Positions 34,782 to 45,480 of a stretch of 64,000 nucleotides of DNA are shown here, one piece after another (positions within the stretch are counted from its first letter, which is position 1; each line of letters opens with the position of its first letter). Location of the stretch: assembly GCA_007922225.1 (NCBI GenBank), contig ML680053.1, positions 13,895,877-13,959,876 of the forward strand, in the 5' to 3' direction. This DNA comes from Emydura subglobosa. Taxonomy: Eukaryota > Chordata > Testudines > Chelidae. The notes below the pieces were generated by a model. That model was not told the DNA's origin and searched no databases. It saw only the letters and a program-made list of their open reading frames with translations. The position numbers were made by a program, and so were the translations under genes.

Positions 34782-35298
34782 TAGAAAATTTTGCTGGAAA
34801 AAAAATAATTTTCATTGAAATTTTCCATTAACTTTTTGGTGAAAAAACCAAAACCTGAAATATTTCAGCTAAAAATTGAGATTTTAATTCAGAAGTGCTG
34901 CTTTGTTGCCTCATGGAAGCTGTAGTTCAGGTGCCTAATACATCCATTCTTCTCTATGTACCAAACTCTTTGGTAAGACTACATGTCCCATGATGCACGG
35001 TGAGTTCCCCCGATAGTGAAGGGAGGTAATTGCATCATAGGACTCCCTGTCCATCCATTCTGTATCATGGGAGAAGTAGTCTGTCTGTCTGTGTAGCCCA
35101 GCCCCTAGAGGAGACTGGGGCTATAAGAAAAAACTAAACTATAACTCCCATTAGGCACTACAGCAGCATTTCTGAATTGAAATAAGTCAGTTTTCAACCA
35201 AAAACCAAGAACCTTTTCATGAAAAGTTTAGTTCAAAAACCAAGTTTATGGTGAACAATTCTTTTGACAGAAAAGACTTGACTAACTCTATCTAGCTA
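34782..35298. mobile_element. AT-rich hAT-like element, copy 2
   Basis: Shares AAATTTTCCATTAAC and TTTTGGTGAAAAAACC phrases with 16703-17116 and has a central GACTACATGTCCCATGATGC motif typical of this repeat type. Ends TTGACTAACTCTATCTAG. Terminal repeats are too worn to define exact edges. Confidence 0.45.
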
Positions 35299-35358
35299 AT
35301 AAATATTTGTAGAGTGCTTTGAGGATCAAAAGGATTACATCAGTGCTAACTATTATTA
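35299..35358 (+). mobile_element. SINE 3' tail fragment
   Basis: TAGAGTGCTTTGAGGATC and a TATTATTAGG end match the SINE tail. Confidence 0.5.
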
Positions 35359-35359
35359 G

Positions 35360-36375
35360 GAGCATCCTTAGCTAGTCTGTAACAATTCATTTGTATCAGA
35401 ATTTCTAAAGGACGTTTTGTTCCCTCTTTCTTTCTCAAAGATATCGACATAGATATTATTGACAGTAATGTACTTAAATAGCTGATATGATACACTGCTG
35501 TCTTTACATGAGTGGCACATTTAGAAGGAGAGAGGAATACACACAACCAGGTTTTATAAAGCTTTGCAGAGAAAGCTATAACAAGGCACAGAAATAATTA
35601 ACATGATATTTGGAAAGCTGTTTCAGTGGCACACTCTCTATGGGTTACCTTCTACAGCTATTTATTTTATTGATTGAATGATTCTGAAATGTGCAAAGAG
35701 AATGTAAATCGTCTGTTCACCACCGCTCTGCTCCTGTGCAGTCCCTCAGCCATTGAGTGGGTCTTTAGTACCTTATCTGCAGCATTTTTATTTTCGAGAA
35801 TAACTTAGAGCAGCCTGTGCAGTAATTTCCTTTCCATCCGTCTTTTTATTCCTTAATTAAGTGTTTCATTGAGATGTGCGTGAATGTCATTACTGACCTG
35901 TACAAAAAAAAAAAAAAAAACTCTTCAAGCAGCCAATCATGCAGTTAGCCCAGAATAGATACAGTCACCAATAACATGCTCATATTTCCTGCAATGTAAT
36001 GCCATGTGTGCCTACAGCCATAGCACAAAATGGTGAGAGCTCATCAGGTCAGTAGGGTCAGGCTGAGCCTGGACAATTATTTAGATAGCTGCAGCAGGAA
36101 GTGGTGGTAATGATTTCAGTCTGTGGTAAAGTACCCAGCCTTTCCCTAGCAGTGTCTTTTTTTTCAATGTTTACCACTAGATTTCTCCTTTTAAAAAAAA
36201 AAAAAAAATCCAAAAAGAATGCAGTCTCAAAACTTACCAATGGTTCATTTCTCAAAACACGCTTCCCAGCATGCAACATGTTCCTCAGTCAAATGGTAGA
36301 AGGCTTTCTCCCAGGGTCCAGAGTAGAGCCTTTTTATCCCACAAGATCTCCTCTTGCCATACTAATTGCTCCTTC
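35360..36375. other. Repeat-poor sequence with two poly-A runs
   Basis: No repeat family recognised between 35360 and 36050. The stretch around 35560-35880 is AT-rich with TTATTTTATTGATTGAATGA and CCTTAATTAAGTG, the kind of composition seen in conserved non-coding elements, but that needs alignment. Poly-A runs are at 35904-35920 (17 A) and 36193-36208 (16 A). Confidence 0.35.
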
Positions 36376-36568
36376 AAAGGATGGCTATTAGCCAGATGGG
36401 CAGGGAGTGCTGTTTGCTGAAGCTGGAAATGGGTGACGGGATGGATCACTGATTACCTGTTCTGTTCATTCCCTCTGAAGCACCTGGTATTGACCACTGT
36501 TAGACAGGATACTGGGCTAGATGGATAATTGTTCTGACCCAGTATAGCCGTCCTTATGTTCTTATGAT
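36376..36568 (+). mobile_element. CR1 LINE 3' UTR fragment
   Basis: GGATGGCTATTAGCCAGATG, GGATGGATCACTGATTACC, GTTCATTCCCTCTGAAGCAC, GGGCTAGATGGATAATTG and the end CTTATGTTCTTATG. This is the 3' UTR of the CR1 subfamily with TTCTTATG terminal units, also seen at 63300-63535. Confidence 0.85.
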
Positions 36569-37215
36569 CCTCCTCCTCCTCCCTCCTTTCTGTGGGGATC
36601 CCAAAGGTCTCGATCCTTGTCCCACTGCCTTCTCCTGCTACACCTCATCTCTGGGTAATGTCATCCAAAAATACAAATTCATATACCATCCCTATGCTGA
36701 TCAATCACATATCTATCTCTCTGCTCCAGAACTGTCTCCTTCTCTCCAATCTCATCTGTCTCTGATACCTCCTTAAAGGTGTCCGGCCACCAACTCAAGC
36801 TCTACATGGCTACAACAGAGCTTTTACATCTTTTCCCTAAAGCCTCCCCCACCCACCAAGTCATCTCCAACTCTGCCTGGATGTGAGGAGATAAAGGGAG
36901 GTCTATGTCTAAATCTTTCAGATTCTCGCTGCGTAACATCTCTAAGATACAGCCTTTCCTATCCAACTAACGCTCTTGGCCAGGTTTCCATCATATTGTG
37001 TCTTGATTAATATAACGTTCTTCTCTCTGGCAGTGACAAATGCAGTCCTGCCATGCTCATATCCATTCAGAATGCCACTGCGAAGATCATTTCCCTAACT
37101 TATTGCTTTGACCATGTCACCCCTCCCTTTAAATCCTTCCACTAGCTCCCCCTTCTCTAGCACCTCAAATATGTTAGAGCAAGACACTACATTCTCATTC
37201 TCTCTGTTGTGGAGA
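36569..37215 (+). mobile_element. L2-like LINE, reverse transcriptase fragment
   Basis: The plus frame near 36640-36776 reads SSLGNVIQKYKF, YADQ, IYLSAPELSPSLQSHLS, which is the L2-clade pattern around the catalytic YADD box. Here the second Asp is Gln, so the copy would be dead even without its stops. Later frames give LLHLFPKASP and CHAHIHSECH-like phrases of the same region. L2 is much older than CR1 in reptiles, consistent with the decay. Confidence 0.7.
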
Positions 37216-37481
37216 CTTACATTTGTTCTTTCTTTCTTTGTCATTCTTTTAGATAAAAGCAAGCAAGGCTGAAATGACATTGCACTAATATGTCTTTAGG
37301 AAACACAGCTGTTCCTTCACATTCACCTGTGTCCTGCAGCGGGTGAGTCACTGCCAAGCTGCCCAACAAGCCGCAGAGTTCAGTAATGTAAATAAAGGTA
37401 TTTTTAAAGATGCCGAAACAGTTAAATAAAGCTCACAAAGTACAAAGCTCACAGGGAGAGTGATGGCAATCGGTATCTCCC

Positions 37482-37795
37482 TGTGAGAGGGTGTACCAAC
37501 GCTGCACTGGTGAGGCGTGGGTTAAGGAAATGCTCTGAACACAGGAAGCCACATCCCCTAATCTATGCTGAGCATGCTCCCAGTTGAGGGAGCATTCAAA
37601 AGGAAGCAGCTCAATCTGGGCAAACAGATCAGGGGAGCAGTTGGGTGCAGCCCCGTCCTGCAGAGCCTCCTTGAAGGGCCCTGGGTTGGAACCTGGTGCA
37701 GGAGGTTGGGCCTGGGTTCCCTCTCCCCCACCCATCTCAGACTGCAGTCGCTAGGCAAAGCGGTCCTCGAATTTCACCTAGGTGATATAGTCTGG
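37482..37795 (+). mobile_element. LTR fragment related to the solo LTRs at 31.7 and 58.4 kb
   Basis: Starts TGTGAGAGGGTGTACC and contains GGGCCTGGGTTCCCTCTCC, which closely resembles GGGCCTGGGTTCCTTCCC in the LTR at 31735-32515 and CCCGGGTTCCCCTACTGG in the one at 58377-59169. No 3' terminus or target duplication was found, so it is partial. Confidence 0.4.
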
Positions 37796-37799
37796 AGTA

Positions 37800-38305
37800 T
37801 CACCACTTGGTGATACTGCCAACCTCGGACATGCAAACACCCCCCAATATGCCCTCTTTCCCAAAATAGCTAAACGCCTCACACTCCATAATGTATTTCA
37901 CCTCACATTTAACCTGAGAAGTAGGCATGGTCATGCTGGTGTGCTAATTGCACTTTGCATACGCTATGAAGCCACTTACCGATACCCCAGCACAGATCCA
38001 CTGAGGGACAAAGAGCCTTTTCGCCTCTCTAGACCACAGTGGGCTACCTGAATTTGGTACTGAGCATTAGGTGGGGAGACTTTTTATCATCCATCCACAG
38101 TGCTCCCCCCTACCACCTGCAAACCAACAGGCCAGTGCACATGCTACTAGAGGAAACTAGTGTAAGTCACCGGTGAGGATCTTTCCCTCAGCCCCCTCGT
38201 GGCATTATGCTCATCATGGGATAGGTACAATCTTGCCAAGTGTTGCGCTCCCTCAGATCATCAAAAGCATTCAGCAACCATTTATGCACCACCAGTGGGC
38301 ATTGG
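37800..38305. other. No recognised gene or repeat
   Basis: About 500 bp between an LTR fragment and a fold-back fragment. No family or exon recognised. Confidence 0.35.
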
Positions 38306-38307
38306 GC

Positions 38308-38410
38308 AGATTTTCAAGAAAGCTCCTCAGACAGGGTGCTGAGCATGTCTGAGAATCTGGCTCTTGTAGGGGGCTAAATGGAATTAGGGCTCTTGAAAAT
38401 TGGGCTTGAG
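38308..38410. repeat. Fold-back fragment, 'GATTTTCA...TGAAAAT' family
   Basis: CAGATTTTCAAGAAAGCTC and GGTGCTGAGCATGTCTGAGA, then CTCTTGAAAATTGGGC, as facing arms. Family also at 57546-57645. Confidence 0.4.
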
Positions 38411-38518
38411 TTGTAGGGTGCAAACAATTGACAAATCTGGCTCTTTGAAATCTAGACCAATGACTATTTCCACCTAGGAACATAGTGGATTCTTTGTCAC
38501 TTCAAGTCTTTAAGGCTA

Positions 38519-38905
38519 TAGGTAGGACTGGCTGAACATTTCTGACAGAATGTTGCCTGCAGAAAATGTCATTTCATCAAAATCAAAACCTTTTGTGAAA
38601 AGGGTTGATTTCCACGTTTCATTTGTTTAAAAAACAAATGAAGGGTTTCAGTGGTCTTGAAAGTATGATATCAGAATAGAATGTTTGTTATTTTATACTG
38701 AATTTTTTGTTTAGTATAAAATTTAAAAAGTGAAAATCGGAACAAAACAAAACCTTCTGATAACCCCCATCCAAAAACAATTTTTTTGACAAATTCTTGG
38801 AAAGTTTTCAATTTTGTCTTTTGACGTGGAGTGAAAAAAAGCTTAATCTCAACGTTTTTCATGGAATGGAAATTCCATTTTTTTTTTTTTTTTTTACCAC
38901 ATCTA
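38519..38905. mobile_element. AT-rich hAT-like element, copy 3
   Basis: GGTAGGACTGGCTGAACATT, TCATTTCATCAAAATC, CTTTTGTGAAAAGGG, GTTTTTCATGGAATGG. Same family as 16703-17116. A perfect hairpin, 11-bp arms TTCATTTGTTT and AAACAAATGAA around AAA, lies at 38618-38642. Confidence 0.45.
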
Positions 38906-38935
38906 TAGCCATATGTTTTTTTTTTTTTTTTTTTT
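38878..38935. repeat. Twin poly-T runs
   Basis: 18 T (38878-38895) and 20 T (38916-38935) separated by 20 bp. They could be two A-tails of minus-strand insertions, or slippage. Confidence 0.9.
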
Positions 38936-38989
38936 AAAGGAAACACTGTACAGGATAACTTCTGGTTGAGAGGGTATCACCTTGATGCA

Positions 38990-39088
38990 GAAAGCATTGG
39001 ATGAATTTGTATGGGTCTGTATTATGCAGAAAGACAGATTAAATGATCACGATGGACCCTTCCAGCCTTTAAATACAAATCTATGAAC
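38990..39088 (+). mobile_element. CR1 LINE 3' terminal fragment
   Basis: GTATTATGCAGAAAGACAGA, GATCACGATGGACCCTTCC and AAATCTATGAAC form the CR1 3' end. Confidence 0.75.
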
Positions 39089-39089
39089 T

Positions 39090-40105
39090 TTAATGCCTCC
39101 AGCTGCCACCAATTAAGCAGAGCATAGCCCTCACGTGGTTCCAGTTCATAACAGAACAAAAAAAGTTACAAATAAACAATGCCAGTGAATTCAGTTACTG
39201 TTTGCCATAAAAGTGATAAAACATCAAGCTACTGGAATAATATAAAAGTACAGCGAGACATCTCCATAAAGAGAAACCTGAGCAGAACTCTGTGGTGCCA
39301 TTCATGAATGTGCAGCTGCTCACAGCACGTTCACACAAGGACAATCAAACTGGTTCTCCTGGACAAGCTGTTCATTGATCAACAGTGTCACTTCAGTCAG
39401 CATGGGGTGAGAAAAACAGAATCTCTCTCCATGGGCCTGTGGCAAGGAAAGAGGAGAGGCAAAAGCAGAGAAGGGTTAGCTTGATGCAGATGCTTGAGTA
39501 ATGAAAGGAGTGCTGTAAGAGAATCGTATCACCCTAGCTGATTCTATGCTTAAGGTCTCCTGTGTTAGACCTGGACCCAATGACACATCATGTAACCACA
39601 GATATAGGCCACTCTGCCACCTTTTCCATGGATCAATCAAAGGGTGATGTCCATTCAGGCAAAATAAGCTGGTAAAGTCCAAACTAAATTCAGGATCCTG
39701 AAAACAAGGTATATTATTCTCACTCTGAGGGTCTGCAGTCATCTCCACCTTCAGTTTCCTTCTTGTTTTTCCATTTCTTAGATCCCTGCCCATTACCTTA
39801 CTAGTTATGGAACCATTCAGATGCAATCAAATAAGTACTTTCTACCATACTACTACTCTTCCAAGCCTTCTTCCTTTATAGCCCTCGGTGTCAACATCCC
39901 AGACATGAGCATTATCCTGCCAAATTTCAACTGGAGCTCATTAGGTCATACTCTGTCATTCAGCTTCATTTCTTACTGATTCTGCTATTTCCATTAATTC
40001 CTTGCATAACAATGGGCCAAATGTTGGGGTAAGTGTGAAATCATGTCTCTTATAGTTATACAGGATATCCAGTCAGACTAATTTACATCTATTTCCAGTT
40101 TATAA
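39090..40105. other. No recognised gene or repeat
   Basis: Includes a 116-codon minus frame (39476-39826) with no recognised domain. No repeat identified. Confidence 0.35.
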
Positions 40106-40107
40106 TT

Positions 40108-40192
40108 TACAGCAGTCATTAGGTGAAATTCTATGGCCTGTGTCATACAGAGGTCAGACTAGATCATCGTGATGGCCTTAAAAATCTATGAG
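40108..40192 (+). mobile_element. CR1 LINE 3' terminal fragment
   Basis: AATTCTATGGCCTGTGTCAT, AGGTCAGACTAGATCATCG, TGATGGCCTTAAAAATCTAT: the CR1 3' end. Confidence 0.8.
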
Positions 40193-40194
40193 TA

Positions 40195-41350
40195 AACTTG
40201 CCACTAAAGTCATCATGCTCCTTTTTATTTCCATCTGCCCATTACCTCAGAACATCTCCCTCTTCTCTTTATTAGTAAATTGGAAGTACATGCTGTAAAT
40301 CGAGATTCATCCCAATGCAGTCCATGGAACTGACCATAGTGTAAAACTGGGGTAAGTAGGATCAGAAACAGGACCAACTTGAGTGGTTTCCAATAGCTTC
40401 TCCCATCTTTACTAGCATTTGCCACAGAATGGCTCTTGGAGAAGGTCCCCTCTTCTAATTCAGGTCATGACTGCATTAAACTGGTGGAAGAAGTTATTGG
40501 GTTATAAAAACTTGTACTGTTGCTGCTTTTGCTGTGGCTGTCATGTGCCTAAATAGGGGACTTTGACCTCAGAGAATGTCACTCTCGTATCTTCCATAGT
40601 CATTCACTTAAAGAAAAAGTCATAACTTCTTATGACCATGCTTGCTGACTGCATTGTGATAGTTCTGGAAACTAACCTCATTGTAAAAGTACTCTGACAT
40701 CATCTATTAAAATTCTATCAGGCTGTTAACTAGTCTTTACAATGCTCTTAATTATACAAATACGTTTATAGTTAAAAAAAAAAAAAAAAAAAAAAAAGCA
40801 AGCCAGACAGTAGTAATTCATCCGTCCAAGTGCAGAACTTTGCAAATTAGAGGTTGCATGATTTCTTCCACCCTGACCAGAACAATAAACATAAATCTGC
40901 ATCAATATGCTTCCTTGACCCCTTGAATATGGTTTGAAAATGCAATCTTGTTTCATTAAGAAGAATACGAATCTTCTGTTTCAATGACAGCTGCTGGTGG
41001 TACCATCACTGCACAGCATCAAAGGTCATCAAGTGCAGTAAGCCAGTCATCAGCTACAATACTCTATCAGCTTTGTCAACCCTTCACTCCAGTTCCTACT
41101 TAGTTTGCAGCCAGGATTTCTTTCATGTCCCCTGGGCAAGTTCCAGGGGAACATTTCCATGTGCTTAGTACATCAGGCAATGGATCAGAAGAGGAATCAG
41201 CAAAGTGGTTCACATCTACTGTTTTATTAGTCAAGCAAAAATATCCTGCAAATTTTTTAGTAGTACTTTCTATCCTACTTGACATGCAAGCACAACACTG
41301 AGCTTTATAACTATTAGCTAACACCCAGAAGTTATGGCTTGATGTGAGAC
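40195..41350. other. Unassigned sequence with a 24-A run
   Basis: Poly-A of 24 bases at 40774-40797. I recognise no gene or element. The sequence just upstream of the A run shows no SINE or LINE body. Confidence 0.4.
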
Positions 41351-41351
41351 T

Positions 41352-41432
41352 CACTTGATAAAATTCTATGGCCTGTGTCATGCAAGAGATCACATTAGAT
41401 GATTACAATGGTCCCTTCTGGTTCACCCAAAA
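41352..41432 (+). mobile_element. CR1 LINE 3' terminal fragment
   Basis: AATTCTATGGCCTGTGTCAT, AGATGATTACAATGGTCCC, TTCTGGTTCACC. The same subfamily as the fragment at 40108. Confidence 0.8.
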
Positions 41433-41440
41433 ACCTAAGG

Positions 41441-41518
41441 GTGAAATCCATGCCCCATCAAAGTCAATGAAAAATTGCCATTAACTTAAATTGGGCCAGG
41501 TTGGTAGAATTCTACCCA
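41441..41518. repeat. Fold-back repeat fragment
   Basis: GAAATCCATGCCCCATCAAAG, TCAATGAAAAATTGCCATT, TTAAATTGGGCCAGG. Member of the CATTGACTTCAATGGG group. Confidence 0.35.
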
Positions 41519-41648
41519 TTTAACAGAGTAAGAAGTGGATACACAAGTTAAGTGACTTGACCAAGTTATAGAAGAAATTGGTGCCGGAACAAGGAATCCT
41601 GACTATGGGTCCTATGCTCTATCCATTGCACAACACAATTTAATTCAA
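41519..41648 (-). mobile_element. tRNA-derived SINE, reverse orientation, 5' part
   Basis: TAACAGAGTAAGAAGTGGATA, AAGTTAAGTGACTTGACC, AAGTTATAGAAGAAATTGGTG, GGAACAAGGAATCCTGACT, CTCTATCCATTGCAC: reversed SINE middle and tRNA head. Confidence 0.65.
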
Positions 41649-41689
41649 AGGTCCGAACACTTAAGTGCCTTCCTTTTTTCCGTAGGTGC

Positions 41690-41805
41690 AATCTTGCAGC
41701 CACAATACCTGGCATCCACAGTTTATGTGAGCACAAATCGGCAAGTTAAAGCTTTTGCATGTGCAAACTTGTGCCTAGTTGAACATCTGGACCTAAAGTG
41801 TACAT
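41690..41805. repeat. Interspersed repeat, related to 7742-7885
   Basis: GGTGCAATCTTGCAGCCAC, GTGAGCACAAATCGGC, GCATGTGCAAACTTGTGCC, AACATCTGGACC. Class unknown. Confidence 0.35.
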
Positions 41806-41809
41806 AATT

Positions 41810-42735
41810 ATATTCTATAATGCAGCTGCTGGGGGAGCGAAGGGGGGAGCAAAAATTCTTAGAGCTCAGTGGTAGATTTTAGCCATTGGCCCAATTTGTG
41901 AAGGGGTGAGTCCCAGGGGAATTTTCAGAAGAGAGAATTCTTCCCAGTGTTTCCAGGCTACAGATCCTCTGCTATCCTGTTCCTGCCCCTGGTGAGGTTT
42001 GTATTTGTTAGCAGTAGGAGGGAGCAGGCTCTGCGCTCAGGCGGAAAGAACAAGATTGACTATGTCTGGCTCCTGCATGGGACCCACAAAGAAGGACCCT
42101 TTACTGTCTAGCACCCTTTTACTTCCGTTTGCACCTCTGAAGACACCAGTCACAATCTGGCCCATAGTGAGCTGATTACCTGCTCTGTATATGTGAGGGT
42201 ATTAATCACACTAATTTTCTGGGAACAGGACCAGGGCTGACCACCTTCCTGCTCCCTTTATATTCCTTACTATTGGAAAAACAGCTGTTTGGTTGGTTTT
42301 TTTACCATGCAGCACCTCCATTGCCCAAGGACTCTTCACCACTGTTCAGCTTGCTGCAGTTTAATTTACTGATCTTGTAGTGATATTGCTTCACTGTTTT
42401 ACCACTGGAATAGCAATGTGTAATGTGTAAGATGGTCACTCACATTTTCAGTTTCCATTTGCATGATTTTGTGTCGCTGTGAGGCAAACAGCTTCCTTGA
42501 CTATTTATATATATAAATTTTGTTCTCATTAGATGTTTTAAAATAAATTCTCCCCTCAGTTAATTTCAGCTCCATTTAGAAAAGAAAAGTGGAAATCAAC
42601 ATTTACCAAATGGGGGGAAAAAAAATATTGTTTTAATTCCACCCATAACCCCTGTGTTTTGTATGGCTCTCAAATGAGAGCAGTGGAGAGGGGTTGGTAT
42701 AACAACTTCAATTAATATTGTACCATATAGTATGC
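41810..42735. other. No recognised gene or repeat
   Basis: No repeat family or exon recognised. Confidence 0.35.
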
Positions 42736-42737
42736 AA

Positions 42738-43775
42738 GGAATGTAGAGGATAAACTAAGTCATTGGATGAAATTAAGAATGGGAAAACTTAGATTTACTG
42801 TCAGGAAAACTTCCTAATGGAGAATAGGGAAAATATTATGTCTTTAAATAAATCAGTGTTGCACCCTCATCTGGAATACTTTATGAAATATTGGCCACTC
42901 CACAGAATCACAAAATCATAGAAATGTACGGCTGGAAGGGATGTTGAGAAATCGCCGAGTCCAGTTACATTTGCTGAGGCAGGATGAAATAAACCTAGAC
43001 CATCCCTGGCAGATGTTTATCCAACCTGTTCTTAAAATCTTCCAGTAGTGAGGATTCCACAGCCTCCTTTAGAAGCCTGTTTCAAAGCTTAACTACTCCG
43101 ATAGTTGAGGTTAGATTTTAGGAAAAGTCTTCCTAATTTCCCTTGACAAGCTCATTTCTTGTCCTACCTTCAGTGGACATGAAGAACAATTGATCACTGT
43201 CCTTTCTATAACAGCCCTTAACATATTTGAAGACTTACCAGGTCCCCCCTCTAATCTGAAATAGGATATTGCAGAATTGGATGGGGTTCCAAGGAAGCAA
43301 TGAGAATGTTCAATGACTGGAAAACCTCTCGTGAACAGGTTGAAAGGAGAATAAAGAGGGGCATGTCCCTGTCCCGTAACATGAGAAAAAGGGAGCATTC
43401 AATTAAATGAAATGGTGGGAGAGTCGGAAATGATAAAAGGAAATACTTTGCTCACACAATGTGAGTTTAAACTGGGGAACCATCGAGGCCAAGTATTTAG
43501 TAAGATTAAAAAAGGGATTGGACATGTTAATTATGGATTATATCCATATTCAACAAATATCCAGAAGGGTTATTAAACCTTGGGCTTCAGGATTAAGCCC
43601 ACCTCCATTTTTTAGAAATCAGGATCAGACCTAATGTGGGTGCAGATATCCCAAGTCTGCCTGCTGTGGGGTTTTTACATCTTCCTCTGCAGGTGCTGTT
43701 GTGACCACTGTCAGATACAGGCTCCTGGACTAGATGGACCTTGGTTGTGATTCATTATGGCAAATCCTGTGTTCC
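42738..43775 (+). mobile_element. CR1 LINE, interrupted by an opposed CR1
   Basis: The sense copy reads GTTGCACCCTCATCTGGAAT, TTGGCCACTCC, is broken at 42902, and resumes near 43258 with AGGATATTGCAGAATTGG, then ATCCAGAAGGGTTATT, and ends GGACTAGATGGACC ... GGCAAATCCTGTGTTCC. Joined, the two sides follow the CR1 order for the end of ORF2 and the 3' UTR. The first 80 bp (42738-42814) look like a separate later CR1 piece, so the 5' side is rearranged. Confidence 0.75.
42903..43257 (-). mobile_element. CR1 LINE 3' fragment nested in a sense CR1
   Basis: In plus order: CACAAAATCATAGAAATGTAC, GGCTGGAAGGGATGTTGAGA, CCTAGACCATCCCTGGCAG, CCAACCTGTTCTTAAAATC, TCTTGTCCTACCTTCAGTGG, CCTTAACATATTTGAAGACT. 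This is the reversed CR1 3' UTR and last codons. Its own 3' terminus (ACAGAATC) lies at the left junction. Inserted after, and in the opposite direction to, the surrounding CR1. Confidence 0.8.
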
Positions 43776-43779
43776 ACCT

Positions 43780-44157
43780 TCTCCATGCACATGGGCTTTA
43801 TCAACTCGCTGTAGGCCGAATTGTGGCTGGTCTCTTCACAGGAACAAAAGGCAGCAAAGGGTGCAAGATAGTAGACAATCTGTCTTTGTGGGTCCCATGC
43901 AGAGTCTGGTACATTTTTAGTCTCTGTTCTCTCCAGAGTGCAGGGACTGCTTCCTTCTAGCACTCCCACGAATACACACCTCCTCCCACAGGCCGGGCAA
44001 GACAGCCATAGCCTGGAAACTCAGGGAAGAATTGTTCCTCCTGAAAATCCCCCTGGGACTCACCCCTCACAAGATGGGCCAGTATCTAAAATCACCACCG
44101 AGGACTATAGATTTTGGCTTGCCCTTGCAAGAAACTCCATCATAACATACTCTTTCT
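43780..44157. other. No recognised gene or repeat
   Basis: Short opposing frames (67-79 codons), no domain. Confidence 0.35.
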
Positions 44158-44260
44158 AGCCCAAATTTTCAACTAGGCACAGTTATGCATCTGCAAAAAC
44201 TTTAACCTGCAGTTCTCCACCCACAATAAATTATGGGCACAAATTCCACTGGTTGGACAG
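44158..44260. repeat. Interspersed repeat, related to 7742-7885
   Basis: GCCCAAATTTTCAACTAGGC, GTTATGCATCTGCAAAAAC, TTATGGGCACAAATTCC. Confidence 0.4.
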
Positions 44261-44459
44261 CTAATTTCATGACTTGTGGATGTAAACAAGTAGTTTAGCA
44301 CCTAATATATGTTGGCAAAAATAATGTAGATGTAAGATACCATGGCTGCCAAATTGCATCTATTGAAAAGGGGCCAGTATGTGTCTAATAGTGAGGTCTG
44401 ACTGCAGTATGTTCTTCCCCACAAACAGAGAAACGCCCCATTGGTTGAGACATTATGCC

Positions 44460-44608
44460 TCCAATTCAAGAAAGCACTGGAGTTGGTGCTTAACTTTAAG
44501 CATATACTTAATTCCCATTGACTTCACTGAGATTTAAACACATGCTGAATGTTAATGTCTTGATTAAGTGCTGTCCTGAATGGGGATGCTTTTCTGAATA
44601 GGGGCCTT
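44460..44608. repeat. Fold-back repeat, 'AAAGCACTTAAGCATGTG' family, copy 2
   Basis: AATTCAAGAAAGCACTGGAG, TTAACTTTAAGCATATACTT, core TTCCCATTGACTTCACTGAG, then GATTAAGTGCTGTCCTGAAT and GGGGCC. Arms face each other around the core. Confidence 0.6.
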
Positions 44609-44871
44609 AATGCTCAATGAGCCAAATTAGTAGACAGCATTGTGAAATTTCATGTTAGTTAATATTTGTGCTATTATTTATGTCCCCAAGCTGTATTTAT
44701 CTTTGTTCATTTTTATATGCCAGGGAGCCAGACACATCTATAAAGCTTTCACTGCAGATATATTTGTGTGGGTCAAAAAGCTAATGTAAAAATGCTTTTA
44801 CAATGAATACTCCTGTTATGCCTTCTAAAATCCAATAAGCCAACTTTGCCTTTTCAATTAACAACACTGAG

Positions 44872-44956
44872 TGGGCCAGCTCTCAGCTGGTGTAATCAGT
44901 GGTGCTCCATTGATTGCAGATTAGTTGACTGATTTATTCCAGTTCAGGATCTGGCT
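44872..44956. repeat. Fold-back repeat, 'GGGCCAG...CTGGCTC' family, copy 1
   Basis: Left arm GGGCCAGCTCTCAGCTGGTG and right arm TTCCAGTTCAGGATCTGGCT are inverted copies around a GCTCCATTGATTGCAG core. Two more copies are at 47150-47226 and 47864-47948. Confidence 0.6.
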
Positions 44957-45037
44957 CAATGACTTTAACTGGATCAGAACAACAAGCAAACAAAATAAAA
45001 AAAACAAAATGAATCAAGCAGCACAGTGTTTGGCTCC

Positions 45038-45256
45038 TTATTTACAAGCTATATGCAGCAGCCTTTCACTGGAGGAGTGTGGTGTCCAGCCCACCTTCAG
45101 GCACCGTCGACATGTCTTTTGACCATTGCAGCCCAGGAAGTTGCAGAACATAAGGGTACAATATCCAGCCAAAGTCACCACCATTATTAAAGCTCCATAC
45201 ACCACAATTTCCAGGACAAGAGGATACTCAGACCGGAAGCTGCAACCATTCATCAC
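45038..45256 (-). pseudogene. Small frame with a hydrophobic segment (possible exon remnant)
   Basis: A 72-codon minus frame. Residues about 13-34 are strongly hydrophobic (LEIVVYGALIMVVTLAGY), like a single membrane-spanning segment, followed by a Cys-rich, basic tail with TCRRC. The composition looks more protein-like than neighbouring frames, but I recognise no family, the ATG may be fortuitous, and the upstream sequence lacks a good pyrimidine tract. It lies 240 bp downstream of the broken coding remnant on the same strand and could be part of the same decayed gene, or chance. Confidence 0.25.
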
Positions 45257-45284
45257 TTATGCACACAAGTGCTCCCAATTACCA

Positions 45285-45360
45285 TTACCTGTATTGTTGT
45301 AACGTGGCCCTATTGTGCTAGGTGCTGTACAAACACATGGGGAGAGAGAGTCTCTGCTAT
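45285..45360 (+). repeat. Dispersed repeat, 'TTGTGCTAGGCACT' family, copy 2
   Basis: CCTGTATTGTTGTAACG, CTATTGTGCTAGGTGCTG, TACAAACACATGGGGA. Shortened relative of 19498-19619. Confidence 0.5.
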
Positions 45361-45480
45361 GAAAATGTTATGGTTTAAATAGGCAAGACACATTATCCCT
45401 CTGGTACAGAACTGATGTATAGTAAGATTATGGGTCTGATCCAAAGCTCATTGAGGTCAATGGAAGTCTTGTGACTTACC

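Noticed and set aside
39476..39826. 116-codon minus frame
   Set aside because: No domain recognised and no sign of splice sites at its edges.
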